A DNA stretch of 64,000 bases from Agreia sp. PsM10. GTDB taxonomy: Bacteria > Actinomycetota > Actinomycetes > Actinomycetales > Microbacteriaceae. The notes beneath the pieces are model-generated. The model worked only from the letters and a program-made list of their open reading frames with translations, made no database searches and was not told the DNA's origin. Where the stretch lies: contig NZ_JARUXC010000007.1 of assembly GCF_030433855.1 (NCBI RefSeq), positions 62,001 to 126,000 on the forward strand, given 5' to 3'. Shown in pieces: positions 27,411 to 35,150 of this stretch; the stretch's first letter is position 1; each line of letters opens with the position of its first letter. A program made the position numbers and the translations under genes.

Positions 27411-28266
27411 GAATGGTCCTCTCGGGTGGTGGTCGGGGCTGGGTCGGATGTGCGCGCCGCGTGTCGGCCGACGGGATCGATGCGCAGCCTGTTCGTGCGT
27501 TCGTCGAGGGTGACCTCGACGGCGATCTCGTAGACCTCGCTGATGTTCTGCGTGGTCAGCACCTCGCGCGGGTCGCCTGCGGCGTGGATGCGCCCGGCCG
27601 ACAGAAGCAGCAGGGTGTCGGCGATGCGGGCCGCGTGATCGAGGTCGTGCAGCACGACGCCCACGGCCACGCCGTGGTCGTCGACGAGGTCGCGCACGAG
27701 GTCGAGGGTCTCGATCTGGTAGCGCAGGTCGAGGTGGTTGGTGGGTTCGTCGAGCAGCACGACTCCGGTCTCCTGCGCGATGCAGGCCGCGAGCCAGACG
27801 CGCTGCACCTCGCCGCCCGAGAGCTCGCCGACCGAGCGGTCCTTCATATCGAGCACGCCCGTGGCGCGCAGTGCGCGGTCGATGGCCGTGCGGTCGGCGG
27901 CCGAGAGCCCGGCGAATCCGCGGCGGTACGGATGGCGGCCGAAGGCCACGACCTCGCTCACCGAGAGCCCCTGCGGAGCTGGCCGCGACTGCGAGAACAG
28001 GTCACCTCGCGGGCGAACTGGCGCGCGCTCAGCATCGAGACGGCACGTTCCGGATGCCCGTCGCGGGCTCCCAGGGTCACGTCGCCCTCGCCGATCGGGT
28101 GCAGCCGGGCAAGCGAGCGCAGGAGGGTCGACTTGCCGCTCCCGTTTGGCCCGACGAGCGCCGTCACTCGGCCCGGTTCGAGCGTCATCGAGACACCGTC
28201 GACCACCGCGTCGTTGCCGTAGCGCAGCACCAGTTGTTCGCCGCTGAGGGCGCGTGTGGTGGGCAT
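27407..28266 (-). pseudogene. siderophore ABC ATPase broken by a 1-nt frameshift
   Basis: The gene is split into two overlapping frames. From ATG 28266 the first frame encodes about 102 aa with Walker A GPNGSGKST, reaching SARQFAREVT and then running out of frame to a stop at 27958. The second frame (27961 to 27407) holds the rest: SEVVAFGRHPYRRGF, signature LSGGEVQR, Walker B VVLLDEPTNHLD and the H-loop. Adding one base near 28000 (reading GACCCTGTTC instead of GACCTGTTC on the minus strand) restores a continuous FepC/FecE-like protein through VTLFSQSRPAPQGLSVSEVV. So either a loss-of-function deletion, a programmed shift, or a sequencing error. The GTGA overlap at the second frame could allow partial restart. 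Confidence 0.85.
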
Positions 28267-28315
28267 CGAGAACCTATGCGGTGTGGAGTGTGAGAGTGGA
28301 GGGGTGCGGGCGAAG

Positions 28316-28334
28316 TTAGGAACGCCTTACCTCA
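28316..28334. promoter_or_regulatory. DtxR/IdeR-type iron box
   Basis: The 19-mer at 28316-28334 (TTAGG then AACGCCTTACCTCA) matches the palindromic IdeR/DtxR consensus at 14 of 19 positions by hand count. A second, right-half-only site CTAACCTTT is at 28341-28349. It lies 50 nt upstream of the ABC ATPase start, so the siderophore operon is probably repressed by iron-loaded DtxR/IdeR. Confidence 0.65.
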
Positions 28335-28405
28335 CCAACCCTAACCTTTTTGGCCGACATCTGTCGCCCTGCGCTGATCGGGGAGCCGCGCAGATACCCC
28401 TGCCG

Positions 28406-28454
28406 CGCCGATCGAGTAGCCGCGCGACGAAGGAGCCGGCGTATCGAGATCACC
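28406..28454. repeat. dispersed 49-bp intergenic repeat, copy 1
   Basis: Starts CGCCGATCGAGTAGC and ends GTATCGAGATCACC. A copy of the same length (about 44 of 49 identical by eye) is at 43837-43885 and a related one at 45658-45705. It lies just before the leaderless promoter of the GyrI-like gene (TACCCT at 28465-28470, 7 nt from the ATG). Confidence 0.75.
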
Positions 28455-28477
28455 GCCCCGCGACTACCCTCCGAGAT

Positions 28478-29101
28478 ATGAAGCACGACGTGAAGAAGGA
28501 GCACCCCGCGCTCTACTCCCCCTCGTCGAAGACATTCAGCGACGTGGTCGTGCCGCCCCTGCAGTACCTCGCCGTCGAGGGCGCCGGCGACCCGAACACG
28601 GCTCCGGCCTACGCGGCCGCCATCGAGGCGCTGTTCTCCACCTCCTACACGCTGAAGTTCGGGAGCAAGGCCCGTGGCCGCGACTACGTCGTCGCCCCGC
28701 TCGAAGCCCTCTGGACCGCCGACGATCCGAGCGCATTCGTTTCGCGCGACAAGACCTCATGGCAGTGGACCGCGCTGATCAACCAGCCCGAGTGGATCAC
28801 CGGCGACGACGTGGCCGCGGCCCTCGAGGCCGCGGCGGCGAAGAAGCCCAACCCGGCCCTGCCGCTGACGCGACTGATCACGCTCGACGAGGGGCGCAGC
28901 ATCCAGATTCTGCACGTCGGGTCGTACGACGACGAGGGGCCGACGCTGGCGCGGCTGCACGACGAGTACATGCCGCAGAATGGGCTGACGTTCGCCGGGC
29001 CGCACCACGAGATCTACCTGAACGACGCCCGACGAACCGCACCCGAGAAGCTCAAGACGGTACTGCGCCAGCCGGTGCGCACAACCAGCTCACCGCATTG
29101 A
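28478..29101 (+). CDS. GyrI-like small-molecule-binding domain protein
   Basis: A 207-aa protein matching stand-alone GyrI-like proteins: VVVPPLQYLAVEGAGDPN near the N-terminus, TLKFGSKARGRDYVVAPLEALW, and a C-terminal HHEIYLNDARRTAPEKLKTVLRQP. These domains bind small molecules, and stand-alone versions may act as hydrolases or sequestering proteins. The ATG at 28478 is supported by TACCCT 7 nt upstream. Followed by a very strong hairpin. Confidence 0.82.
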   Translation: MKHDVKKEHPALYSPSSKTFSDVVVPPLQYLAVEGAGDPNTAPAYAAAIEALFSTSYTLKFGSKARGRDYVVAPLEALWTADDPSAFVSRDKTSWQWTALINQPEWITGDDVAAALEAAAAKKPNPALPLTRLITLDEGRSIQILHVGSYDDEGPTLARLHDEYMPQNGLTFAGPHHEIYLNDARRTAPEKLKTVLRQPVRTTSSPH

Positions 29102-29104
29102 GGG

Positions 29105-29150
29105 GCGGAGAATGGCCGCTTCGGGCGCGGGCGAAGCGGCCATTCTCCGC
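29105..29150. terminator. bidirectional hairpin terminator
   Basis: Perfect 19-bp inverted repeat: left arm 29105-29123, loop 29124-29131 (8 nt), right arm 29132-29150. It lies between the convergent GyrI-like and LysR-type genes, with no long T tract on either side. Stem length and position fit a shared terminator. Confidence 0.75.
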
Positions 29151-29182
29151 ACTTCAATCACGCCTCGAGCTCGGCGCTTCGG

Positions 29183-30124
29183 CTAGCCGACCAGTTCCAC
29201 GCCGAAGTCGGCGACGACGGCCCGCACCTCGGAGAGGTAGCGCTGCCCCTGCTCGGTGAGGGGGATCGCGGAATGGCCGATCCAGCCGATCTCGATCTCC
29301 TCGTCGACGTTGAGCGGCACGGCGACGATCTCCGGGTCGAGGTCATCGCTGATGATGCCCGTCGAGATCGTGTAACCGTTGAGTCCGATCATGAGGTTGA
29401 AGATCGTGGCGCGGTCGGAGACCCGGATCTCCCGTTTGCTCGACAGGGTCGAGAGGATCTCCTCCGCGAAGTAGAAGGAGTTGTTGTTGCCCTGATCGAA
29501 GGTGAGCCGCGGCAGGTTGGCGAGATCGGCGAGGGTCGCGCGATCCTTCTTGGCGAGGGGATTCTTGCGGGAGATGAAGATGTGCGGTTCGGCGAGGAAG
29601 AGGGGGCGGAAGATCAGCCCGGAATCTCGCAGAAGCTTGTCGATGACGTTGCGGTTGAAGTCGTTGCGGTACAGGATGCCCAGCTCGCTGCGGAGGGTCC
29701 TCACGTCTTCGATGATGTCCCAGGTACGCGTCTCGCGCAGGGAGAACTCGTACTCAGACGCCTCGGTGCCTCTGACCATGCGCACGAACGCGTCGACCGC
29801 GAACGAGTAGTGCTGCGTCGACACTCCGAGCAGTCGTCGCAGGGGCGGCCGGCCGAGGTAGCGCTGCTCGAGCAGCGCTACCTGCTCGACGACCTGGCGG
29901 GCGTATCCGAGGAACTCCACGCCGTCGGTGGTGAGAGAGACTCCGCGGGCGGAACGGAGGAGCAGCGAGCGACCCACCCTGGTCTCGAGGTCTTTCATCG
30001 CCGCCGACATGGTCGGCTGGGCGACGAACAGGATCTCGGCTGCCGCGGTGATCGATCCCTCCGCGGCGACCTCGATGAAGTAGTAGAGCTGCTGCAGCGT
30101 GACGCCGCTGGTCTGACGTGCCAT
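29183..30124 (-). CDS. LysR-family regulator next to mesXD
   Basis: A 313-aa LysR regulator: HTH at about 8-65 (LQQLYYFIEVAAEGSITAAAE, QPTMSAAMKDLE), then a periplasmic-binding-like effector domain. A TAGGCT element (30136-30131, minus strand) is 6 nt before the ATG. It is divergent from mesX across 123 nt, so it is the likely regulator of the methionine synthase pair, perhaps responding to homocysteine or methionine status as MetR does. The ligand is inference. Confidence 0.88.
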   Translation of the reverse strand: MARQTSGVTLQQLYYFIEVAAEGSITAAAEILFVAQPTMSAAMKDLETRVGRSLLLRSARGVSLTTDGVEFLGYARQVVEQVALLEQRYLGRPPLRRLLGVSTQHYSFAVDAFVRMVRGTEASEYEFSLRETRTWDIIEDVRTLRSELGILYRNDFNRNVIDKLLRDSGLIFRPLFLAEPHIFISRKNPLAKKDRATLADLANLPRLTFDQGNNNSFYFAEEILSTLSSKREIRVSDRATIFNLMIGLNGYTISTGIISDDLDPEIVAVPLNVDEEIEIGWIGHSAIPLTEQGQRYLSEVRAVVADFGVELVG

Positions 30125-30247
30125 AGGAAGAGCCTATATGGCCGCATAAAACTCTCGAATTACCCGATAGCCCGTGGACGCGTGCACGATGAACACATCG
30201 ACTTCCACACGGCCGACCCGGCCGATCATCCATCGGATTGGCCACTC
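30125..30247. promoter_or_regulatory. LysR-mesX divergent control region
   Basis: This 123-nt space carries the LysR gene -10 (30131-30136), a small dyad TATG-N4-CATA at 30137-30148, and a second dyad CCGAT-N5-ATCGG near 30226-30240 just before mesX. Either could be a LysR site. I see no SAM or cobalamin riboswitch. Confidence 0.4.
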
Positions 30248-31240
30248 ATGGCGAACGAGTTCACGTTCAGCATCACCACCACCCCCTTCGACGAGGACTA
30301 CACGCCGTCGGAGGAGTCCCGGGCCACGACCAACTTCGCCAATCTGGCTCGAGGCGAGCACCGCCAGCAGAACCTGCGCAACGCCCTCACCATGATCAAC
30401 CGCCGATTCAACGCCCTCGCGCACTGGGACAACCCCACCGCAGACCGTTATGTCGTCGAGCTCGAGATCGTGACCGTCGAATTGCAGTTCACCGACGGAG
30501 GCGAGGACCGGGAGTTCCCCCTGCTCGAGGTGCTCGACATCCACGTCAACGACCAGCAGACCGGCATTCGTCACCAGGGCATCGTCGGCAACAACTTCTC
30601 GTCGTACCTGCGCGACTTCGACTTCAGCGTGCTCCTGCCGGCGGCCAACGAGGGCGCCACGGAGTTCACCGTGCCCGACGACTTCGGCGCCCTGCACGGC
30701 AAGCTGTTCCAGCACTTTCTCGACTCTGCTGCGTACAAGGAACGCTTCCCGAAGCCGCCGGTCATCTGCATCAGCGTCTCGACGAGCAAGACGTATCGTC
30801 GGCTCGAGAATCACCACCCGATCCTCGGCGTCGAGTACGAGCAAAGCGACTACTCGCTGACCGACGACTACTTCGGTCGAATGGGCCTGACGGTTCGCTA
30901 CTTCATGCCGCCGGGCAGCGTGGCGCCGCTCGCGTTCTACTTCCGCGGCGACCTGCTGGGCGACTACTCGAATCTGCAGCTCATCGGCACCATCAGCACG
31001 ATGGAGACGTTCCAGAAGATCTATCGACCCGAGATCTACAACGCGAACTCCTCCGCGCCGAGCATCTACCGGCCGACCCTCGATCAGCAGGACTACTCCC
31101 GCACCGAGATCGACTACGACCGCGAGGAGCGCAGTCGGCTTGCGGTCACGCAGGGCCGGTTCACCGAAGAGCACTTCGTGAAGCCGCACGGGCGCGTGCT
31201 GCAGCACTGGGCCGCCAACTACCCCGTTCCCGCCCGATGA
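30248..31240 (+). CDS. mesX: MesX (DUF1852), partner of MesD methionine synthase
   Basis: A 330-aa DUF1852 protein starting MANEFTFSI, the usual family N-terminus, with further conserved segments NFANLARGEHRQQNLRNA, RQGIVGNNFSSYLRDFDFSV-like and GLTVRYFMPPGS. In the published analysis of folate-independent methionine synthases, MesD needs MesX and oxygen, and MesX is proposed to be the oxygenase-like partner. It overlaps mesD by ATGA (31237-31240), which fits an obligate pair. No ATG-proximal Shine-Dalgarno is obvious. Confidence 0.88.
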   Translation: MANEFTFSITTTPFDEDYTPSEESRATTNFANLARGEHRQQNLRNALTMINRRFNALAHWDNPTADRYVVELEIVTVELQFTDGGEDREFPLLEVLDIHVNDQQTGIRHQGIVGNNFSSYLRDFDFSVLLPAANEGATEFTVPDDFGALHGKLFQHFLDSAAYKERFPKPPVICISVSTSKTYRRLENHHPILGVEYEQSDYSLTDDYFGRMGLTVRYFMPPGSVAPLAFYFRGDLLGDYSNLQLIGTISTMETFQKIYRPEIYNANSSAPSIYRPTLDQQDYSRTEIDYDREERSRLAVTQGRFTEEHFVKPHGRVLQHWAANYPVPAR

Positions 31241-32289
31241 CCCACGACGAATCGACGACCATGAACAGCCTTCTCCCCACGACCATCGCCGGCAGCCTCC
31301 CCAAACCGTCCTGGCTCGCGGAGCCGGAGACCCTCTGGTCTCCCTGGACGCTGCAGGGTGACCGCCTGGTCGAGGGCAAACAGGATGCGCTGAACGTCGC
31401 ACTCCACGAGCAGCGCCGGCGCGGCATCGACATCGTCAGCGACGGCGAGCAGACCCGCCAGCACTTCGTCACCACGTTCATCGAGCACCTGAGCGGTGTC
31501 GACTTCTCCCAGCGCGAGACCGTGCGGATCCGCGATCGCTACGACGCCAGCGTGCCCACCGTCGTCGGGGCGGTGAGCCGCGAGAAGCCTGTGTTCGTCG
31601 ACGACGCCCGGTTCCTCCGACAGCAGACCGACCAGCCGATCAAGTGGGCGCTCCCGGGCCCCATGACGATGATCGACACGCTCTACGACCGCCACTACAA
31701 GAGTCGGGAGAAGCTGGCGTGGGAGTTCGCGACGATCCTCAACCAGGAGGCGAAAGAACTCGAGGCTGCAGGAGTCGACATCATCCAGTTCGACGAACCC
31801 GCCTTCAACGTCTTCCATGACGAGGTGCAGGACTGGGGCGTGGCTACGCTCGAGCGAGCTGCGGAAGGGCTGCGCGCCCAGACAGCCGTGCACATCTGTT
31901 ACGGCTACGGCATCAAGGCGAACAACGACTGGAAAGCGACCCTCGGCGCCGAATGGCGCCAGTACGAGAAGTCGTTCCCTCTGCTGGAGCAGTCGTCGAT
32001 CGACATCGTCTCGCTGGAATGCCAGCACTCGCATGTGCCGATGGACCTCATCGAACTCATCCGCGGCAAGAAGGTCATGCTCGGAGCGATCGACGTGGCG
32101 AGCTCGGAGGTCGAGACGCCAGAAGAGGTCGCAGACACTCTGCGGAAGGCGCTCGCGTTCGTCGATGCCGACAACCTCATTCCCAGCACGAACTGCGGAA
32201 TGGCGCCGCTGGCGAGGGATGTGGCTCTGGGCAAGATGAGTGCGCTCGCGGCGGGCGCCGACATCCTCCGCGCAGAGCTCACCTCATAG
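31237..32289 (+). CDS. mesD: MesD, folate-independent methionine synthase
   Basis: A 350-aa protein matching the catalytic (C-terminal MetE) barrel without the folate-binding N-terminal half. Zinc-site residues are recognisable: HICYGYG (His, Cys), SLECQHS (Glu region) and STNCGMAPL (Cys). The DGEQTRQHF and FDEPAFN strands are also conserved. It transfers a methyl group to homocysteine; the donor is not methyl-tetrahydrofolate and remains unidentified. Start at 31237 follows the overlap; an ATG eight codons later is the alternative. Next to mesX and a LysR regulator. Confidence 0.88.
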   Translation: MTHDESTTMNSLLPTTIAGSLPKPSWLAEPETLWSPWTLQGDRLVEGKQDALNVALHEQRRRGIDIVSDGEQTRQHFVTTFIEHLSGVDFSQRETVRIRDRYDASVPTVVGAVSREKPVFVDDARFLRQQTDQPIKWALPGPMTMIDTLYDRHYKSREKLAWEFATILNQEAKELEAAGVDIIQFDEPAFNVFHDEVQDWGVATLERAAEGLRAQTAVHICYGYGIKANNDWKATLGAEWRQYEKSFPLLEQSSIDIVSLECQHSHVPMDLIELIRGKKVMLGAIDVASSEVETPEEVADTLRKALAFVDADNLIPSTNCGMAPLARDVALGKMSALAAGADILRAELTS

Positions 32290-32293
32290 GACC

Positions 32294-32331
32294 GTTCCCT
32301 GAGCCTGTCGTTCCCTGAGCCTGTCGAAGGG
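32294..32331. repeat. tandem arm of the dispersed TTCGACAGGCTCAGGGAAC repeat
   Basis: GTTCCCTGAGCCTGTC occurs twice in direct succession (32294-32309 and 32310-32325), the second continuing GAAGGG. The same arm forms a full inverted pair at 47278-47326. This is a known type of intergenic palindromic repeat in related actinobacteria. Confidence 0.75.
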
Positions 32332-32336
32332 CGCCC

Positions 32337-32747
32337 CTACTCGATCACCGCAGGCCCGTAGTCCTCGTCGGTGATGTGCTCGAGCCAGGTCGTCGTGGTC
32401 GCCGGGTCGTCGCCAGCCTCGAGCATCGCGATGTGCTCCATGAACGTGTCGCCCGACGCCGCGTGGAAATGCTCCTCGCCCGGCGGCGTGTAGATCGTCT
32501 GCCCGGGGTGCACCTCATGGATGTTCCCGGCGCGGTCGCCGAAACGTGCGATTCCCTGGGTGACGCGCAGGTACTGCCCGCGGGCATGCGAATGCCACGC
32601 CGTTCGCGCACCGGGGGCGAACTTCACGATCGCCACGGTCATCCGCTGGTCGTCGGTGTGCGGTGCCGCGACGACGTCGAGCCACACGTCTCCGGCGAAC
32701 TGCTCGGGCGGGTTCTTGACACTGGGCTTCCGGGGTTCGATCTGCAT
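32337..32747 (-). CDS. cupin-domain protein of the quercetinase/mandelonitrile-lyase type
   Basis: A 136-aa single cupin. Motif 1 is ARTAWHSHARGQYLRV (His, His, Gln region) and motif 2 PGQTIYTPPGEEHFHAA. Such small cupins appear beside dehydrogenases and can be lyases or dioxygenases. TAGCGT lies 7 nt before the ATG. Its promoter contains the MmyB-type operator in the same geometry as in front of the MmyB-like regulators, and it is divergent from the alcohol dehydrogenase. Confidence 0.85.
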   Translation of the reverse strand: MQIEPRKPSVKNPPEQFAGDVWLDVVAAPHTDDQRMTVAIVKFAPGARTAWHSHARGQYLRVTQGIARFGDRAGNIHEVHPGQTIYTPPGEEHFHAASGDTFMEHIAMLEAGDDPATTTTWLEHITDEDYGPAVIE

Positions 32748-32754
32748 GTCGGCG

Positions 32755-32844
32755 ACGCTACGCCGACCGGATGCGGTGCGGGAGGGTCTGCCATTACCCG
32801 TTTCACCAGACCCTCCCGCGCACGGGACAGGGAGGAGTTGACTG
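32755..32844. promoter_or_regulatory. MmyB-type divergent promoter/operator B
   Basis: A perfect 13-bp inverted repeat GCGGGAGGGTCTG (32778-32790) and CAGACCCTCCCGC (32807-32819) around an ACCCGTTT core. The GGGAGG motif starts 33 nt from the cupin ATG, with the TAGCGT -10 at 32760-32755. TTGACT at 32838-32843 faces the alcohol dehydrogenase, 58 nt from the motif start. Both distances equal those in operator A (22385/22443). Confidence 0.65.
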
Positions 32845-32894
32845 TGTTCGGGCCCGACGCCGGGCCTCCACAGACCCCGATCAGAAGGAGCCCC

Positions 32895-33944
32895 ATGAAG
32901 GCCACATTCATGTACGGAGCGGGCGACGTCCGCATCGAGACCGTCGCCGGTCCCGTCATCCAGCAGCCCACTGATGCCATCGTCCGCGTCGTGCGCGCCT
33001 GCATCTGCGGGTCCGACCTGCACCCGTATCACTCCATGCCCGCCTCCGAGAAGGGCCAGTCGATGGGCCACGAGATGATCGGCATCGTCGAGGAGGTCGG
33101 ATCGGCCGTCGCACTCGTCAAGGTCGGCGACTTCGTCATCGCGCCCTTCGCCTTCCAGGACAACACCTGCGCGTTCTGCCGCGACGGCGTGCAGACCTCG
33201 TGCGTTCACGGCGGCTTCTACGCCACGGCCGAGACGGCCGGACTGCAGGCCGAGCTGGCCCGGGTTCCGCAGGCCGACGGCAGCCTCGTGAAGGTGGCCG
33301 GGGCGGATGCGTCGACCGCCGACGAGGCCCTGCTTGCCTCGCTGCTCTCCCTCTCCGACGTCTACCTCACCGGATTCCACGCCGCCCACATGGGCCGCGT
33401 CGAGGCGGGCAAGACCGTGACCGTGATCGGTGACGGCGCCGTCGGGCTCTCGGCCGTTCTCGCCTCTCGGCAGCTCGGCGCCGAGCGCATCATCCTCATG
33501 GGTCGGCACACCTCGCGTACCGACCTCGGCATCGAGTTCGGAGCCACCGACGTCGTCGCCGAGCGCGGCGACGAGGGCATCGCGAAGGTCATGGACCTCA
33601 CGAACGGCGAGGGCAGCCACATCGTGCTCGAGGCCGTGGGCCACATGCCCGCCTACGAGCAGGCCTACGGAATCGTGCGCCCCGGCGGAGTCATCTCGCG
33701 CGTCGGCGTTCCGCAGTACGAGGATGCGCCCGTGGGCTTCGGCTCGCTGTTCGGCAAGAACGCCACCCTCACGGGCGGCCCCGCCCCCGTTCGCGCCTAC
33801 CTCGAGCCCGCCATCCAGCAGGTTCTGAACGGCGAGATCGACCCGGGCCGCGTCTTCGACCGCCGGGTCGCGATCGACGAGGTGCCCGCCGGCTACGCCG
33901 CGATGGATGCCCGTGAGGCGCTGAAGGTCATGGTGACGTTCTGA
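32895..33944 (+). CDS. zinc-dependent alcohol dehydrogenase
   Basis: A 349-aa medium-chain dehydrogenase. Catalytic zinc ligands: CICGSDLHP and GHEMIG. The structural-zinc lobe is abbreviated (CAFCRDGVQTSCVHGG). NAD(P) site VIGDGAVGLSAVL. AGAAGGAG precedes the ATG. It shares a divergent promoter with the cupin gene and is likely controlled by one of the MmyB-like regulators in the window. Substrate alcohol or aldehyde unknown. Confidence 0.9.
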   Translation: MKATFMYGAGDVRIETVAGPVIQQPTDAIVRVVRACICGSDLHPYHSMPASEKGQSMGHEMIGIVEEVGSAVALVKVGDFVIAPFAFQDNTCAFCRDGVQTSCVHGGFYATAETAGLQAELARVPQADGSLVKVAGADASTADEALLASLLSLSDVYLTGFHAAHMGRVEAGKTVTVIGDGAVGLSAVLASRQLGAERIILMGRHTSRTDLGIEFGATDVVAERGDEGIAKVMDLTNGEGSHIVLEAVGHMPAYEQAYGIVRPGGVISRVGVPQYEDAPVGFGSLFGKNATLTGGPAPVRAYLEPAIQQVLNGEIDPGRVFDRRVAIDEVPAGYAAMDAREALKVMVTF

Positions 33945-34022
33945 CGACAACCATTTCGCGCAAGGAGTGACGTCGCGCAGCCTGCTCGCCTCGCGAGTTG
34001 CCAATTCGCGCCACCTGCGCGC

Positions 34023-34063
34023 CGGGTGTTGCCGGTTCGGTCGACCCGAAGTGGCAACACCCG
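34023..34063. terminator. hairpin after the alcohol dehydrogenase gene
   Basis: CGGGTGTTGCC (34023-34033) pairs with GGCAACACCCG (34053-34063); the intervening GTTCGG/CCGAAG bases extend the stem imperfectly. Likely terminator for the dehydrogenase, or a repeat: TCGACCCGAAGTGGCAAC (34041-34058) recurs with one change at 13958-13975 beside the IclR gene end. Confidence 0.5.
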
Positions 34064-34120
34064 ACGTACGCTGACGGAGCAGCGTGTGCCCGCGCTCCGA
34101 GGTGACCCTGACCGTCGTGA

Positions 34121-35122
34121 ATGGAGACCCGCTTGACACTGATAGCGATCGAAGAGCACTGGAACCTGCCCGAGCTGACCTCGGCCGTCAAGGCGCTGCC
34201 TGCGGATCGTGCGGACGCCAGCATCGCCTTCGACGAGATGGGCGACAACCTCGAGCGCCTCGACGATATCGGCGACGCGCGGGTCGCCCTGATGGACGAG
34301 CAGGGTGTCGACCTCCAGATCCTCTCTCTCGCCCCTCCCGGAGCCCAGCCTCTCGACGCCGCCGACGCGGTGCGTCTCAGCATGCTCGCGAACGACCTCG
34401 CCGTGGAGGCGGTGAACCGCCACCCCTCACGCTTCCGGGCTTTCGCGACGTTGCCGATGGCGGACCCGGTTGCCGCCGGAATCGAGCTCGAACGCGCAGC
34501 CGACCTCGGCTTCGTCGGAGTGATGGTCTACGGCAGAACAGGCACGACGCCGCTCGACGATCCCCGCTACGACGACCTGCTCGCTGTCGCCGCGGCCCGG
34601 AAGCTGCCCGTCTTCATTCATCCGCAGATTCCGCAGCGCGACGTGCGCGAGGCTGCCTACAGCGGCTTCGACGCCATCACCGACCTCGGCCTTGCGACGT
34701 TCGGCTGGGGCTGGCACCTCGAGGCGGCCCTCTCCGCACTTCGCCTGATCGTGCGCGGGAGCCTCGACCGCCACCCCGACCTGCAGCTCATACTCGGCCA
34801 CTGGGGTGAACTGCTCGCGTTCTGGAGCGACCGCACCGACAGCCTCTCCCTCGTCGCAGGCCTCGACCGGAGAGTATCCGACTACATCCGCTCCGACGTG
34901 CACATCACGAGTTCGGGAATGCTGAACCCGACACTCCTGCGCCACGCTCTCGACGTCACGACTCCCGACAGACTCCTCTTCTCCACGGACTACCCGTTTC
35001 AACGCCCGAGCCGCAGCGACATCGCCGAATTCCTTACGGCCTTCCCGACGGATGAGGCCCGGGAGAAGTTCACGTCAGGCAACGCACGCTCACTGTTCGG
35101 TATCGCGGAGTCGACCGAGTAG
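34121..35122 (+). CDS. amidohydrolase-2 family decarboxylase/hydrolase
   Basis: A 333-aa metal-dependent barrel enzyme of the ACMSD / gamma-resorcylate decarboxylase family: IAIEEHWNLPE at the N-terminus (metal ligands replaced by the IEEH variant seen in this subfamily), FIHPQIPQRD, ILGHWGELL and FSTDYPFQRP. Predicted to decarboxylate or hydrolyse an aromatic acid. Two starts are possible: ATG 34121, or TTG 34133, the latter placing GGAGA at a proper distance and giving the common family N-terminus MTLIAIEEHW. Confidence 0.86.
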   Translation: METRLTLIAIEEHWNLPELTSAVKALPADRADASIAFDEMGDNLERLDDIGDARVALMDEQGVDLQILSLAPPGAQPLDAADAVRLSMLANDLAVEAVNRHPSRFRAFATLPMADPVAAGIELERAADLGFVGVMVYGRTGTTPLDDPRYDDLLAVAAARKLPVFIHPQIPQRDVREAAYSGFDAITDLGLATFGWGWHLEAALSALRLIVRGSLDRHPDLQLILGHWGELLAFWSDRTDSLSLVAGLDRRVSDYIRSDVHITSSGMLNPTLLRHALDVTTPDRLLFSTDYPFQRPSRSDIAEFLTAFPTDEAREKFTSGNARSLFGIAESTE

Positions 35123-35150
35123 AGCACCCGCTCTGACGAACGGGATCCGA

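Noticed and set aside
30125-30247. SAM, cobalamin or S-box riboswitch before mesX
   Set aside because: The region is only 123 nt, lacks the conserved cores, and is better explained by a LysR-type divergent promoter.
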